Shown: piece after piece, positions 49,222-59,600 of the stretch
Layout of the letters: the number at the start of each line of letters is the position of its first letter
Numbering within the stretch: position 1 is the stretch's first letter
Source of the DNA: an uncultured Oscillibacter sp.
GTDB taxonomy: Bacteria; Bacillota; Clostridia; Oscillospirales; Oscillospiraceae
DNA length: 62,147 nucleotides
Reading direction: 5' to 3'
NCBI GenBank assembly: GCA_910589315.1
Contig: CAJUTB010000015.1
Span: forward strand, 1 to 62,147
Translations under genes and position numbers: made by a program
The notes under the pieces: model-generated
What the model saw: the letters and a program-made list of their open reading frames with translations, nothing else
Database searches by the model: none
Told to the model about the DNA's origin: nothing

Positions 49222-50856
49222 TCATTTTTGATTTTTTTGATTTTTGCGAGTCATTCTGCGTCCGGACATCTTGTTCCAAATGCCATGCAGCAACCCGATT
49301 TCATACTCGGACAAGGCAAGACCCTCCCGAAGCAAAATGGCATCCGAATAGGCCAGTATTTTCTCAATCTCACCGTTTCGCTGCCAAAGGTCCATCTTCT
49401 GTAAATCCAGCCGTTCCGCCATTCGCATAGGAATCCGCATCTTACGCATTTCACTTGGCTCAAATGTAAGAACGCCGCCGCCATAGCTTCGTCCAATGGT
49501 TTCGCTCAAGGCAAAGGTGTAGGTGTTCAGGAAAGCCGCGGCAACCGACGGACCCTGCACGCCGTCCAAAAACCGGACCTTATGAAGCGTATCCGTAACC
49601 AATGCGTGTTTAACATTCAGAATCATCCTGGGATACAGGTGGGCTTGGCGAATCAAAAAGGCATCTGCACGCCAAGTCTGCGGCACATGATACCATTTCG
49701 TACGAATGCGGCATTTATAATTTTTATGAAATTCCTCATCTTCGCCCCATTGGATATACCTCCGCTGTTCTTCGGTCAGATCCTTGACATCCACATTACC
49801 AGGGGCAAAGAAGAATACCCGTTTGCCAAATGAAACCAGGTTTGAATAATCTTCATCCGTCAGCTGCACGCCCTTGAGCTGTTCGGAACGGCTGATGATT
49901 GGCAGGACGCTGTCCTGAAGATGAGATTCTGCGACAGCCTCCTGATTGATCACAAAAAAATCATTTTCTCCGCTGACAAGCCCAACATTAATTTCATATA
50001 AATCGGTTGCGTTTGTAATTCTTGCGTCGTTGTTGAGCCGTTGAAGCAGGTCCAATTCTTCATTCGATAAATAGTATTTGACCCACTTGTCCGTACTGTG
50101 GTCGGAGGGCTTCGCTTCCGCCTTTTCCAGGCAGGACTGGCCTTGTTCCACCAGATCGTCCAACCCGTGAAGTTCCACGACTTTAATCCCCTGCCTGCCG
50201 CGGCCCCGCTCTCCAAGGAGTAAGACGACTTCCTGCTGAATGTCCTCAAAAAGCAGGCGTTTGAAGGTCACAAGCGTTAATTCGTCAAAAAAAATGCTGA
50301 GGAACTGCCTTGCTTCCGCTGCGTAATTGACCTGAAACAGCTCCGCCGGAATCACCATCCCAACACGACCGCCTGGGTTCAGGGCTTTGCAGGAAAGAAC
50401 CAAAAAAGGAAGCCAGATATTGGTCAAACGATTCGGATGAAACCCGTGCTTGTTCATCAGCGAAAAAGCGGTTTTTCGATACTTCTCCGTAAAGTTCTGA
50501 TATCGGATGAAGGGGGGATTTCCAACAATGACATCAAACTGTTTTTTTTCATCAATCGTTTCTTCATAATAGGTGAAGAAATCCTCGCAGATCACCGTTG
50601 CGCCATACTGCGCCGACTTCCCGGCCTCGCCGCCGTCCAGCTCGATGCCAGTGACGTTTTCTCTGATCTGATCCGCCGTGGCTCCCAAGGCTCCAAGCCT
50701 GCGGGTAATCGCGCTTAGAAAACTGCCGTCGCCGCAGCTTGGCTCCAGGACCGAATCTTCCGGAGATCGAATCGCCCATGCTGCAATAAACTCTGAAATT
50801 TTATCGGGGGTATAATATCCGCCTCTTAACTTGTTATAACCCTCCATAGGTTTCAT
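49222..50856 (-). CDS. Eco57I-like separate DNA adenine methyltransferase
   Basis: 544 aa, close to the length of M.Eco57I (about 540 aa). GGYYTPDKISEFIAAWAI then VLEPSCGDGSFLSAI is the SAM-binding motif I, FDVIVGNPPFIRYQNF is the catalytic NPPF motif IV of N6-adenine methylases, and GGRVGMVIPAELFQV follows. The C-terminal half (FLDGVQGPSVAAAFLNTYTFALSETIGRSYGGG) resembles target-recognition regions. GAGGAA precedes the ATG, which overlaps the stop of the upstream nuclease-methylase gene (ATGA). In Eco57I systems this enzyme methylates both strands to protect the host. The C-terminus repeats KNQ. Confidence 0.85.
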   Translation of the reverse strand: MKPMEGYNKLRGGYYTPDKISEFIAAWAIRSPEDSVLEPSCGDGSFLSAITRRLGALGATADQIRENVTGIELDGGEAGKSAQYGATVICEDFFTYYEETIDEKKQFDVIVGNPPFIRYQNFTEKYRKTAFSLMNKHGFHPNRLTNIWLPFLVLSCKALNPGGRVGMVIPAELFQVNYAAEARQFLSIFFDELTLVTFKRLLFEDIQQEVVLLLGERGRGRQGIKVVELHGLDDLVEQGQSCLEKAEAKPSDHSTDKWVKYYLSNEELDLLQRLNNDARITNATDLYEINVGLVSGENDFFVINQEAVAESHLQDSVLPIISRSEQLKGVQLTDEDYSNLVSFGKRVFFFAPGNVDVKDLTEEQRRYIQWGEDEEFHKNYKCRIRTKWYHVPQTWRADAFLIRQAHLYPRMILNVKHALVTDTLHKVRFLDGVQGPSVAAAFLNTYTFALSETIGRSYGGGVLTFEPSEMRKMRIPMRMAERLDLQKMDLWQRNGEIEKILAYSDAILLREGLALSEYEIGLLHGIWNKMSGRRMTRKNQKNQK

Positions 50857-53800
50857 ATTGATTCCTCATTTTCCTGGGATTCAACCTGATATAATTCGCT
50901 GACCGCATGATTCAGGTCCTTTGTTACAGCTGCGATGGAGTGGCCGAAAACCGTTCTCTGCACAGCGTTTGGCGCAGCTGCGGCTTGCTCTTTCAGCTGC
51001 ATAATGGTGCGTACCAGCTCTACAATTTGATCGTGTTTAGCGGTTTCCGCCGGATTTTCGAAGTCGATTTTGTAAATCGGCAGCGTTGCAATAAACTGCT
51101 TGCCGTGCGAATAATAATCGCCCCGGAAGGCGCTGGCCTTGTTTTTCACAAGGAGTTCCATCAGCCAATGATTCAAAATGGCCTGGATGTAGAAAATGGA
51201 TTCTCTGGAAGAGGACTTCATCTCCAAGCCATAAAAGGGGCCGTTGCCGCCGCCTGTAAACACGACCATTTCATTATCATAGACATAGTTGGAGCTTGTA
51301 GACAGCACCGGCCAGATCAGATGCTCGCCGGACAAAAACCGCCGGATGCTCTGACTGCGGCCAAAAGCAAACCAATTTTCATCGGTGCGGCTGGGCATAT
51401 TCCGCTGATCTAATTTCTCCCGAAATTCGTTCAAATAAGCATACGCATGTGGATAAAGCGTAATCATTTCGTCCGTGCTGTACACGGCGGGCTTTGCGTT
51501 CACCCTTTTGTAAGGGAAGATGATAAAACTGTTTGCGACGATCTTTTCGTAGCGGACAAGCCGCGTATCATAAATGCTTTTTCGCAGGATGCCCTTTTCG
51601 ATCTGGAATTCCCGGCCCTGGGGATCGTGGGAATAAATAAAGTCATGGTCCTCGCGGTCTGCGCGGATGATGTAAATGGGGTCTGCGCTGGTCTGTACGC
51701 CTACAAAGATGTCGGCCAGGCTGGACAGCGGAACACAGGAAGGGGCGATCTGTTCCAGATGAGCGGCAATATTCCGGGGCAGGAACTCCCACGGCTGACC
51801 GCTGATATAGGCCGCCGGGTAAGGCTGGTATTCTGCGCTGTGATCGAATAGGAATTGATTCCAATTCTGCACAAAGCCGATTTCAAAAGTTGGATTTGCC
51901 TGTTTTGAAAGCACTAAGATACACGTGTAAGTGCTTCGGTTTCTGAAAACCTGATGAGTGCCGAAGTGCAGAATCTTCCGGACACATGAAACGCTGGTGA
52001 GCAAGCCTCTCAATTCCCTGCCGGCCTGAATGTTCATAAATTTATGAGGAATAATGTATCCCAATATTCCATGTGCATTCAGCAAAGCAAGCCCTTTTTC
52101 AAGGAACAAATAGTATTTGTCCAAGGTGTCGGTCTGCGCGGTGGCGTAAGGAGAGTCCTCGCTTTTGTAAAAGTCGTATTCCTCCCGGGAATAATGGACC
52201 ATGTTCTGAACGCGAATATAAGGGGGATTGCCAACAATTGCATCAAATTTCCGGTTACCGAACGCCGCGTCCCAATCAAACATTTTCAGTTTGTTCATCA
52301 AAGCAGCGTCCCGGTAAACGGAGCGGTTAAAGCGTGCATAAGACTTATCCACGAGGCTGTTTCCGTTTTTTATATGTTCGTCCAGGTTGGGAAGAAAGCG
52401 TTCGTGAGTCCGCTGGCGGAACGCCTCGACTTCCTCCAAAGAGGTGTTTTCCAGCGCTTTCAGGAGCAGGCTGAATTTTGAAACTTCCACGGCAAGCGGG
52501 TCGATATCCACGCCGAAAATATTGTTCTGAAGGATGGCGCGTTTTTTCTCATAAGCAAGAATAAAGTTCGTACTGCCGGGCTGCTGGCAGATGTCGCCGC
52601 GCCGCATGGCGTTTTCCGCATCGTGTCGGCGGTAGAATTCAATATGAAAGTTCACGATGTACTCAAACGACGACAGCAGGAAATTTCCGGAACCGCAGCA
52701 GATATCCGCAATGCGGTACTGTACCGTTTCACCCGGCGTTTTGCCGTCATACAAAGGGTGGAGCGTTTCTTCCACGATAATGTCCGTAATATTTTTGGGC
52801 GTGTTGACAGCTCCCTGGGAATCCACAACTTCGGGTTTTTCCTGCGCTGTGATGTGGCCGTCTTCCTGAAGGACCAGGGATTCGGCCAAAAACAGTTCGT
52901 AAATCTGCCCGATGATGTAGGGGTCAATTACGCTGAACTCATAGGAGCTGTTCGGATAATATAAGTTCTGGAATATCTCCATAATAACGGCGTCGGATAC
53001 TGTGAGGCTGTCCTCCTCCAACGTGGAAAACAGTCCGGAGCCATACTTTTGACCGGCGGCGGCAAACAGGGCTTTCAGGGCTTGATAGCTAGTAATTCCG
53101 CGTAACGTTTCAAAAGGTTCAAAGCCCCGGTCCTCACAAATCCGGAGAAAAATCGTCCGGTTCAGAATCCGCTGAACGAAAATATTAAGGGTTTCGATGT
53201 CCACGCCGGTATGTCTTTGAAGAATATCTTCCCCGAGCAGATTTCGCCAGGAGCGGATTTGATCAAGGAAATACAGATCAAACGGCTCTCTGCGAAGCGC
53301 GCCGCGAATCGTACCGAACTGACGCTCAAAATCGCCGTTTAATACGGATTCCTTGGACAATAACTGATAAATTTCCTTAAATTTCTCTGCATATTCCTCA
53401 AAGTGATAATGAGCGATCATGGCAACGCTGATTTCGTCGCCCTCCTGCGGACGAAACGAGCAGTCGTAAAGGTAGAGGTCTGTAAAATTGGTTAAAACCG
53501 AGACCTTCAGATTTCCGCTCCAGCCGTACCGGCGGAGCTGGAACGCGGGGGCCGCATCGACGGTAATATTGACGGAAGGCTTTTTGGTTTCCAGGAAATA
53601 GAGCGTTTCCGTACCGACCTTAAAGGAGTAGTCCGGTTTTTTGCTGCGGCGAATACCGCCTTCTTCGACGAGGACGGTGGCTTCGTGGGTGACTTCCCGC
53701 AAATGCTGGGGCAAGCCCTGTTCGTTGTCCACGTCCCAGCCGAGGAGCTTGAAAAAACGGTTTACGAAATCCACGCGCAGCTGTGTTTCGTTGTAAGCAG

Positions 53801-53888
53801 CCCTTTGGAATTGCGTATAATGATCTCGGTAAGTCTGAACCAATTCGGAAACCTGGGCAATACGTGCAGTCATCATCTCGGGTGTCAT
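50853..53888 (-). CDS. type IIG restriction-modification enzyme, Eco57I-like
   Basis: 1011 aa, close to RM.Eco57I (about 1000). The N-terminal nuclease has RRSKKPDYSFKVGTETLYFLETKKP near 79-103, a PD-(D/E)xK core (PD and ETK). The middle holds the methylase: IADICCGSGNFLLSSFEY (motif I, near 395), FGVDIDPLAVEVSKFSLLL, and FDAIVGNPPYIRVQN (motif IV NPPY, near 555). The C-terminal part from about 720 should be the specificity region. Such enzymes cut beside their site and methylate one strand. GAGGAA precedes the ATG. It follows hsdS by 54 bases and overlaps the next methylase by four. Confidence 0.87.
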   Translation of the reverse strand: MTPEMMTARIAQVSELVQTYRDHYTQFQRAAYNETQLRVDFVNRFFKLLGWDVDNEQGLPQHLREVTHEATVLVEEGGIRRSKKPDYSFKVGTETLYFLETKKPSVNITVDAAPAFQLRRYGWSGNLKVSVLTNFTDLYLYDCSFRPQEGDEISVAMIAHYHFEEYAEKFKEIYQLLSKESVLNGDFERQFGTIRGALRREPFDLYFLDQIRSWRNLLGEDILQRHTGVDIETLNIFVQRILNRTIFLRICEDRGFEPFETLRGITSYQALKALFAAAGQKYGSGLFSTLEEDSLTVSDAVIMEIFQNLYYPNSSYEFSVIDPYIIGQIYELFLAESLVLQEDGHITAQEKPEVVDSQGAVNTPKNITDIIVEETLHPLYDGKTPGETVQYRIADICCGSGNFLLSSFEYIVNFHIEFYRRHDAENAMRRGDICQQPGSTNFILAYEKKRAILQNNIFGVDIDPLAVEVSKFSLLLKALENTSLEEVEAFRQRTHERFLPNLDEHIKNGNSLVDKSYARFNRSVYRDAALMNKLKMFDWDAAFGNRKFDAIVGNPPYIRVQNMVHYSREEYDFYKSEDSPYATAQTDTLDKYYLFLEKGLALLNAHGILGYIIPHKFMNIQAGRELRGLLTSVSCVRKILHFGTHQVFRNRSTYTCILVLSKQANPTFEIGFVQNWNQFLFDHSAEYQPYPAAYISGQPWEFLPRNIAAHLEQIAPSCVPLSSLADIFVGVQTSADPIYIIRADREDHDFIYSHDPQGREFQIEKGILRKSIYDTRLVRYEKIVANSFIIFPYKRVNAKPAVYSTDEMITLYPHAYAYLNEFREKLDQRNMPSRTDENWFAFGRSQSIRRFLSGEHLIWPVLSTSSNYVYDNEMVVFTGGGNGPFYGLEMKSSSRESIFYIQAILNHWLMELLVKNKASAFRGDYYSHGKQFIATLPIYKIDFENPAETAKHDQIVELVRTIMQLKEQAAAAPNAVQRTVFGHSIAAVTKDLNHAVSELYQVESQENEESI

Positions 53889-53942
53889 TTCGGCAATTCC
53901 TCACTTTCGGATAAGAGACCGGCAGAATCTCCGGGAGTGTAA

Positions 53943-55274
53943 TTAAGCATGGAGCGTTGTTTTGAGCAGTTCCGCCGCGCTTTCCTCGGCTGGGTCGTTT
54001 GTTCCCAGCTCGCCGCGGAACGCTCGGGCTAAAATCACTTTTTTCATAGCGGCAATTTGTTTCAGAGCTGCTTCAGCGGCTTCTTTGGTTTGTTGCTCTG
54101 TCTTTAACACTGTGCTTAAAATCTCGATGATTTCTTTTTGTTCGTTTTTTTTGGGCATACGAATGTGCATTGTAGAGATATTTTTCAGACTGATATTTGC
54201 ACGAGCAGTTTCAACTTTATTATCATAATAATATAATTGTGCAGTTGGAGAATTCAAGTACAGGCATATGAACTCATTACTAATTCCCGATTTTAGGCGT
54301 ATAATGCAAACAGCTTGATTTGTATTTGCTAATTGATGCAAATTATAAATTGCCGCTCTGCCTATGGAAGCTCCAACGATATTAACTAGGACATCTCCAT
54401 AGTTCAAAATAGAGCGTTTTTGAATATCATTTATTTGGTTGTTTAGATATTTCTCTTTTGTTAAGTCCAAATATCCTTCCCGCACATTTTCGCTGGTTAT
54501 AAATAAGGTTTGAGATTTGTCATCTGTATATTCTACGCCTTGCCAGCGTGGAGACGCACCCTTGGTTATCAGTTCTGCTTGTTCACCAATCGTCGTATCT
54601 GTCCAGCTATCCAGCCCTATTCCATGCGCTTTCCGCCACCGTTCTGTCAACTCCCCCGTAAACGCTTTGTGCAAAATTGCCGCTTTCCGCAGTTCAAAAC
54701 TGTCCACAACTGCCTGGGCCTTTTCCTTCGCCTCATCCAGCTTGGCAAACAGGCTTTCAATGCGGGAGACAATGCGTTGTTGTTCGGGAAGGGGAGGAAG
54801 TGGAAATGGCATGGAGAAAAACAGTTCTTTATTAAGGTGAGGAACGGCAGAACCTCTTTTATTGCTTTTATACAGCTCTTTTTTTGTTTCAACGTAGTAT
54901 TGAAGATAATCAGGAAAAACAGCTGATACAATGTTTAACGCCCGAAATGTACTTCCCATATACCCATCATGAAGTATGGTAAAGATTTCCCCTGAATTTT
55001 CTCCATCGACCAAAATAACTTTTGTTCCGGATGGAATAAACCTACCGGAATCAATTAAATCAGCCTCTTTTGTTCCGCGTAAACATTTTACATCCCAATA
55101 TGGATATTCTGTGTTTTCCTTTTTTTCACCATTTGATAAATTGCATATTATTTTTTGCGGAATATAGCACCAATTCTCAGGAATCGGATATGGCTGCTTC
55201 TTCACAGGAATAAGAGCTTGTTCCAGCGTTTCCTCTGGCGACAGCTCTTTCGCTGCCTTTTTTCCTCTGGCCAT
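53943..55274 (-). CDS. hsdS: type I restriction specificity subunit HsdS
   Basis: 443 aa with two target-recognition domains. The first spans about 25-160, ending in PLPPLPEQQRIVSRIESLFAKLDEAKEKAQAVV, the conserved spacer helix. The second spans about 215-375 (WTDTTIGEQAELITKGASPRWQGVEY, a methylase-like TRD start), ending in MPKKNEQKEIIEILSTVL and a second helix. Each TRD reads one half of a split DNA target. TRD1 and TRD2 are AT-richer than the spacer, as expected for exchanged modules. CCGGAGG precedes the ATG, which lies one base after the hsdM stop. Confidence 0.93.
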   Translation of the reverse strand: MARGKKAAKELSPEETLEQALIPVKKQPYPIPENWCYIPQKIICNLSNGEKKENTEYPYWDVKCLRGTKEADLIDSGRFIPSGTKVILVDGENSGEIFTILHDGYMGSTFRALNIVSAVFPDYLQYYVETKKELYKSNKRGSAVPHLNKELFFSMPFPLPPLPEQQRIVSRIESLFAKLDEAKEKAQAVVDSFELRKAAILHKAFTGELTERWRKAHGIGLDSWTDTTIGEQAELITKGASPRWQGVEYTDDKSQTLFITSENVREGYLDLTKEKYLNNQINDIQKRSILNYGDVLVNIVGASIGRAAIYNLHQLANTNQAVCIIRLKSGISNEFICLYLNSPTAQLYYYDNKVETARANISLKNISTMHIRMPKKNEQKEIIEILSTVLKTEQQTKEAAEAALKQIAAMKKVILARAFRGELGTNDPAEESAAELLKTTLHA

Positions 55275-55275
55275 C

Positions 55276-56697
55276 TTACACCTCCGGATGTTGCAGGGCC
55301 TTTAGCGCGTTTACCACGCTCTGCAAGAGGTCCGCCGCTTCTTCCAGCTGTGCGATGGCCTCCTCGCCGCTCTCAATCGGGTCGGGCAAATCATCATAGT
55401 CAGCCATGGAATCATCCCGAATCAACCCAAGATCGAGGCTGTTGCCCTTCTGTGCAATCTGCTCACGGGTGAACACGCTCCACCGTTCATCCTGCACGGA
55501 GCGGCGGTCTGCGGCCTCGAACGCCGCCTCAAAGCCTGCGAAATGCTCGGTTTTCAGCGGACTTGTCTTGCCGAAGGAAGGCATATTGGTGCGTAGGTCA
55601 TAGAACCAGACCTCCTGCGTGTTGCCCTTATCCGCCTTGCCGCGGGTGAAAAACAGCACGTTGGTCTTGATTCCCTGGGCGTAGAAAATGCCGGTGGGCA
55701 GGCGCAGCACCGTATGCAGGTTACACTTATCCATCAGGTCGATACGGATTTTCTCGCTCTCGCCGTCCGCAAAGAGGACGTTATCCGGCAGGACCACCGC
55801 GGCGCGGGCTTTTCCGTCCGCGTTCAGGCTGCGGTAAATGTGCTGCAAAAAGTTCAGCTGCTTATTGCTGGTGGTGTAGGTGAAATCGTCACGGGTCGCG
55901 CGTTCGCCGCCCTTCTTGGTTCCGAATGGGGGATTGGTGAGGACCACATCATAACCCCGCATACGCTTGCCAAGATTGGACAAGGTATCGCCCAGGATAA
56001 TTTCACCCTCCATATCGTGGAGCATGGCATTCATCAGAGCGAGGCGGTGGGTGTCATGTACCAGCTCCATGCCTGTAAAAGCCTCTGTGCGCTCAAAGGC
56101 GGCGGTGTCAGCGTCGAGGTCAAAAAAGTCGTCGGTTTGGTTTGCGACATACTGATGGGCGGCGATCATAAAGCCGAACGTGCCGCAGGCAGGGTCGTTG
56201 CAGCGTTCTTTCGGCTGGGGTTTCACCAGGCGGGTTATGACATCAATCAAGACGCGGGGCGTAAAATACTGTCCTGCGCCGGATTTTTTCTCGTTGGCGT
56301 TCTTCTCCAAAAGCCCTTCGTACAGATTGCCGAGTCCTTCCTCCCGGGCGGAATACCAGTCCAGCCCGTCGATGGAGGCGATGATTTTTTCAAGGTTTTT
56401 CGGCTCGTCAATGTTGGTGGCCGCGCCCTGGTAGATTTCGCGCACGCGGCCGGTACAATTTTCCCCCAGGTGGTTCAGCAGTTCCTTATAGAATTTTTTC
56501 AGTTCAATGCCGCTTTTGGTCTTCAGGCTGTCCCAGCGGTAGGCTTCTGGGATCTGGCTTTCTGCGTCCGTTTCCTTCGCCATTTTCAGAAAGAGGATAT
56601 AGGTCAGTTCCGTGACATATTGGTGATAAGTAATGCCGTCGTCACGAAGAACGTTGCAGAGGTTCCAAAGTTTGGTTACGATTTCCTGTGTGGTCAT
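55276..56697 (-). CDS. hsdM: type I restriction methylase subunit HsdM
   Basis: 473 aa N6-adenine methylase subunit. It has an N-terminal helical HsdM domain (TTQEIVTKLWNLCNVLRDDGITYHQYVTELTYILFLK), then GAGQYFTPRVLIDVITRLV, motif I DPACGTFGFMIAAH, motif IV DVVLTNPPFGTKKGG and AAVVLPDNVLFADGE. In motif I a Phe replaces the Gly most HsdM proteins have (DPACGTGGF). Two HsdM with one HsdS form the methylase; adding HsdR gives the nuclease. The ATG overlaps the hsdR stop by four bases. Confidence 0.95.
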   Translation of the reverse strand: MTTQEIVTKLWNLCNVLRDDGITYHQYVTELTYILFLKMAKETDAESQIPEAYRWDSLKTKSGIELKKFYKELLNHLGENCTGRVREIYQGAATNIDEPKNLEKIIASIDGLDWYSAREEGLGNLYEGLLEKNANEKKSGAGQYFTPRVLIDVITRLVKPQPKERCNDPACGTFGFMIAAHQYVANQTDDFFDLDADTAAFERTEAFTGMELVHDTHRLALMNAMLHDMEGEIILGDTLSNLGKRMRGYDVVLTNPPFGTKKGGERATRDDFTYTTSNKQLNFLQHIYRSLNADGKARAAVVLPDNVLFADGESEKIRIDLMDKCNLHTVLRLPTGIFYAQGIKTNVLFFTRGKADKGNTQEVWFYDLRTNMPSFGKTSPLKTEHFAGFEAAFEAADRRSVQDERWSVFTREQIAQKGNSLDLGLIRDDSMADYDDLPDPIESGEEAIAQLEEAADLLQSVVNALKALQHPEV

Positions 56698-59600
56698 GCG
56701 GGTTTTCCTCCGTCGTCGTATAGATATTCATTCAGTTCCAGGAGAACATTTTCCAGTTGGCCGCCAAACGCTTTGTTGATTTTTGCGAAACCGCCCTGTG
56801 CCTTAAAACGTCCGTCTTCATCGAATACGGTTACGTTCAAAACCGATTCCTCCAGCAGATATTTTTCCATTCTGGCAATCCAGTTCAGCTCCTGCTTTGA
56901 AAATTTGCGGGTCTTTTTCAGCCTGTCCACCGCCTGCCGGATTTTCACTTCATGAGAAATCAGGGTGGAGCCGATGGCATACCGGCGGATTAGGCTGATG
57001 ATATCGGCCGTAATCTCCTCGTTGGTCATATGCGAAACGGCAGTGTTGAGCTGCCGGGTGGTAAAGCCCTCCCTGTCCAGCGTCAGGCGCAGGGATTTCA
57101 AATCCTCACGGGTCAGCTCTTTCGGCCTTGTGCAGACGATATTCAAAGCGGCAATCTTATTCAGATTGGTTTGAATGTAGTCTGCGAACGCGTCCAGGTA
57201 ATCTTCGGGTTTGCTGCCGATTCCATAGCCCCGGCTGTGTTCCAGAAGCTTGTCTTCGTGTTCGGAAATCACGACCGGGCGGCGTCTGTCTTCTTTGAGC
57301 TGTTCCAGCATTTTGAAAAGCTCCGCGCTGGCAAGCAGACGCTTCTTTGCATCCGCCGGACTGCTCTGCTGAATACCGGCAATGAATTGAGCCGGGTCTT
57401 GTCCTCCTGTCATGCTGATAAAATGCTCCATCGTTTCAGAGCGCATGCAGCGTTTTTTTCGTTGCAGTTTTGCAAGAATTTGGTCGATCTGGTTTTGTAC
57501 CTGATGTTCATTCTCCAGGACTTCCAAGCCATCCAAAAGCTGCTCAAATGTAGAACTGGGGTTGGCCGCAACGGGTTTCATGGTGCTGACCGCTTCCAGG
57601 GATTCGTAAACGCCGACAGGGTCGTATATTTCAAAATGGGTTTTGTGGATTTGGGGACAGAGCCGGGTTGCGCGGCCCATCATCTGCTCAAATAGGATGC
57701 GGGACTTTACACGGCGCATGAAAACCAACGCTGTGATTTCCGGAACGTCTATGCCGGTGGTCAATAAATCCACCGTAACGACAACGCTGGGAAAGCGTTC
57801 GTTCTTAAAACGGTTGATGGCCTCCTGCACTTTTTTCCTGTTGCCGCCGCCCACCGAGCCGGTGATCTTCATAATGGCGTCATTGTCCACGCCGGTTTCC
57901 GCATAAATCTCCTTCAGGATTTTTACGATCAAGTCAGCATGGTCATCGGTGACGGCATAGATCAGCGTTTTCCCCTGCACATGGGGGCTTTCCGGGTCAA
58001 TATCACGGGCGATTTCCGTCAAAACCGTCCGGTTGAAGGACTCGGTTATGACCTGGCGGTTAAAGGATTCTACATCAAAATCCAATTCATCATCCAAAAG
58101 CTCCGAATTAGTGACTTCACCGGTCACAGGGTCATACAGAGCAATGGTATCACCCTTTTGGTAATGGATTCCCTCTGTGCTCAATTTGGTTGGCAGTCTA
58201 TGGGGCGCGTCGTGGTCAACCAGATACCCCTCAATGACCGCCTCACGGTAAGTATATTTGAACACAGGCTGTCCGAAGATTTCGGTTGTCTGTAATGCCG
58301 GCGTGGCAGTCAGCGCGATTTTCACTGCATCAAAGTATTCCACTACGCTGCGGTATTTGCTCTGATAATCGAGCTGGTCACGGTAAAGGGTTTCATCCTC
58401 GCCCATTTCTTTGTCCAATATGTAGCCTCTGTGCGCCTCGTCAATGATCACCAGATCAAAGTCTGAGACGGCGGGCATAGAATCCTCGTTATTGTATAAA
58501 ATCCGCTTGACCATGCTCTGTACGGTGGCAACCTGGATGCGGGTTTCGCGGTCAATGGCTTTATCTTCCAGACCCTTGATGTTGTAGATGTCATCCAGAG
58601 TCATCAAATCTTCCAGCTTGACTTCCCGAAACACATCGGAAGCCTGTTCTCCCAGAGAGGTTCGGTCCACAAGAAAGAGGATTCTGCGAAAGCGTCCTGT
58701 TTTCAAAAAGCGGTAGATCATGCCTAGGATCGTACGCGTTTTGCCTGTGCCGGTTGCCATAGCGAGCAGGATACGGAGCTGTCCATGGATAATGGCTTTT
58801 TCCGCGGCCTCAATGGCCCTGATCTGGTATTCCCGAAGATTGAGGCCATCTTTATCACGTAATAGATCATACGGCATTTCCTGCAATTCCTGATTCCGTG
58901 CAGAAGTATCTTTTTCAAGCAGCTCCAGTATTCCCGTTGGACTCATCCAGCCGCGCAAGGCTTTGGGCGCGTAATCGGGCTGCCTCAAATCCAGAAACCA
59001 TATGCCGCTTTTGGTGTCGTATTGCTCTAAATATGGTCTGCCGTTAGTTGCAAAGGTGAAGGGGACTTTATAGCTGCCCCATATTCCAATTTGATAGGCT
59101 TTGTCCGCGCTGCGGATATTTCGGGAATAATCCTTGCACTGGTAATCAATGACAGAGGGGATATCTTTATGGATTGCTTTTGCCTCAATAGTAGCCACCA
59201 TTTGCGTATCAATAAACAGGGCGTAATCAACATAGCCCTGGTTGCCGGTGGTGGAATCTGTGGGCCATTCGGCAATTGCAACATTATGTCCCTTGGCAGG
59301 GCGGGTTCCCTTGGAGTAACGCAGATGTTCCGTGTCGGCTTCCCAGCCGACTTTACGAAGCTGTTCGTCAATCAAATAGCGTGTCTCTGCTTCTGATTTG
59401 ACTCTCTGGCTTGCCGCCATGCCGGAACGTTTCTTTCGGATTTCCTTTCCAATAACAGGGGCGGCGGCGGCTGTTTTGACTGCTTCTTCCAGCAATTGGG
59501 CTTCATAAGCCTGCTCGTTCTGTTTACAGGCTTCCGCGGGTTCCGGTGTGTCAGATGGCATGACAAACGGTTGATTCTGATAGTTCCAGTCGCCGTAAGT

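Noticed and set aside
55714..56955. Open frame of about 410 codons on the plus strand within hsdM/hsdR
   Set aside because: It is the complement of conserved HsdM motifs and has no initiation site.
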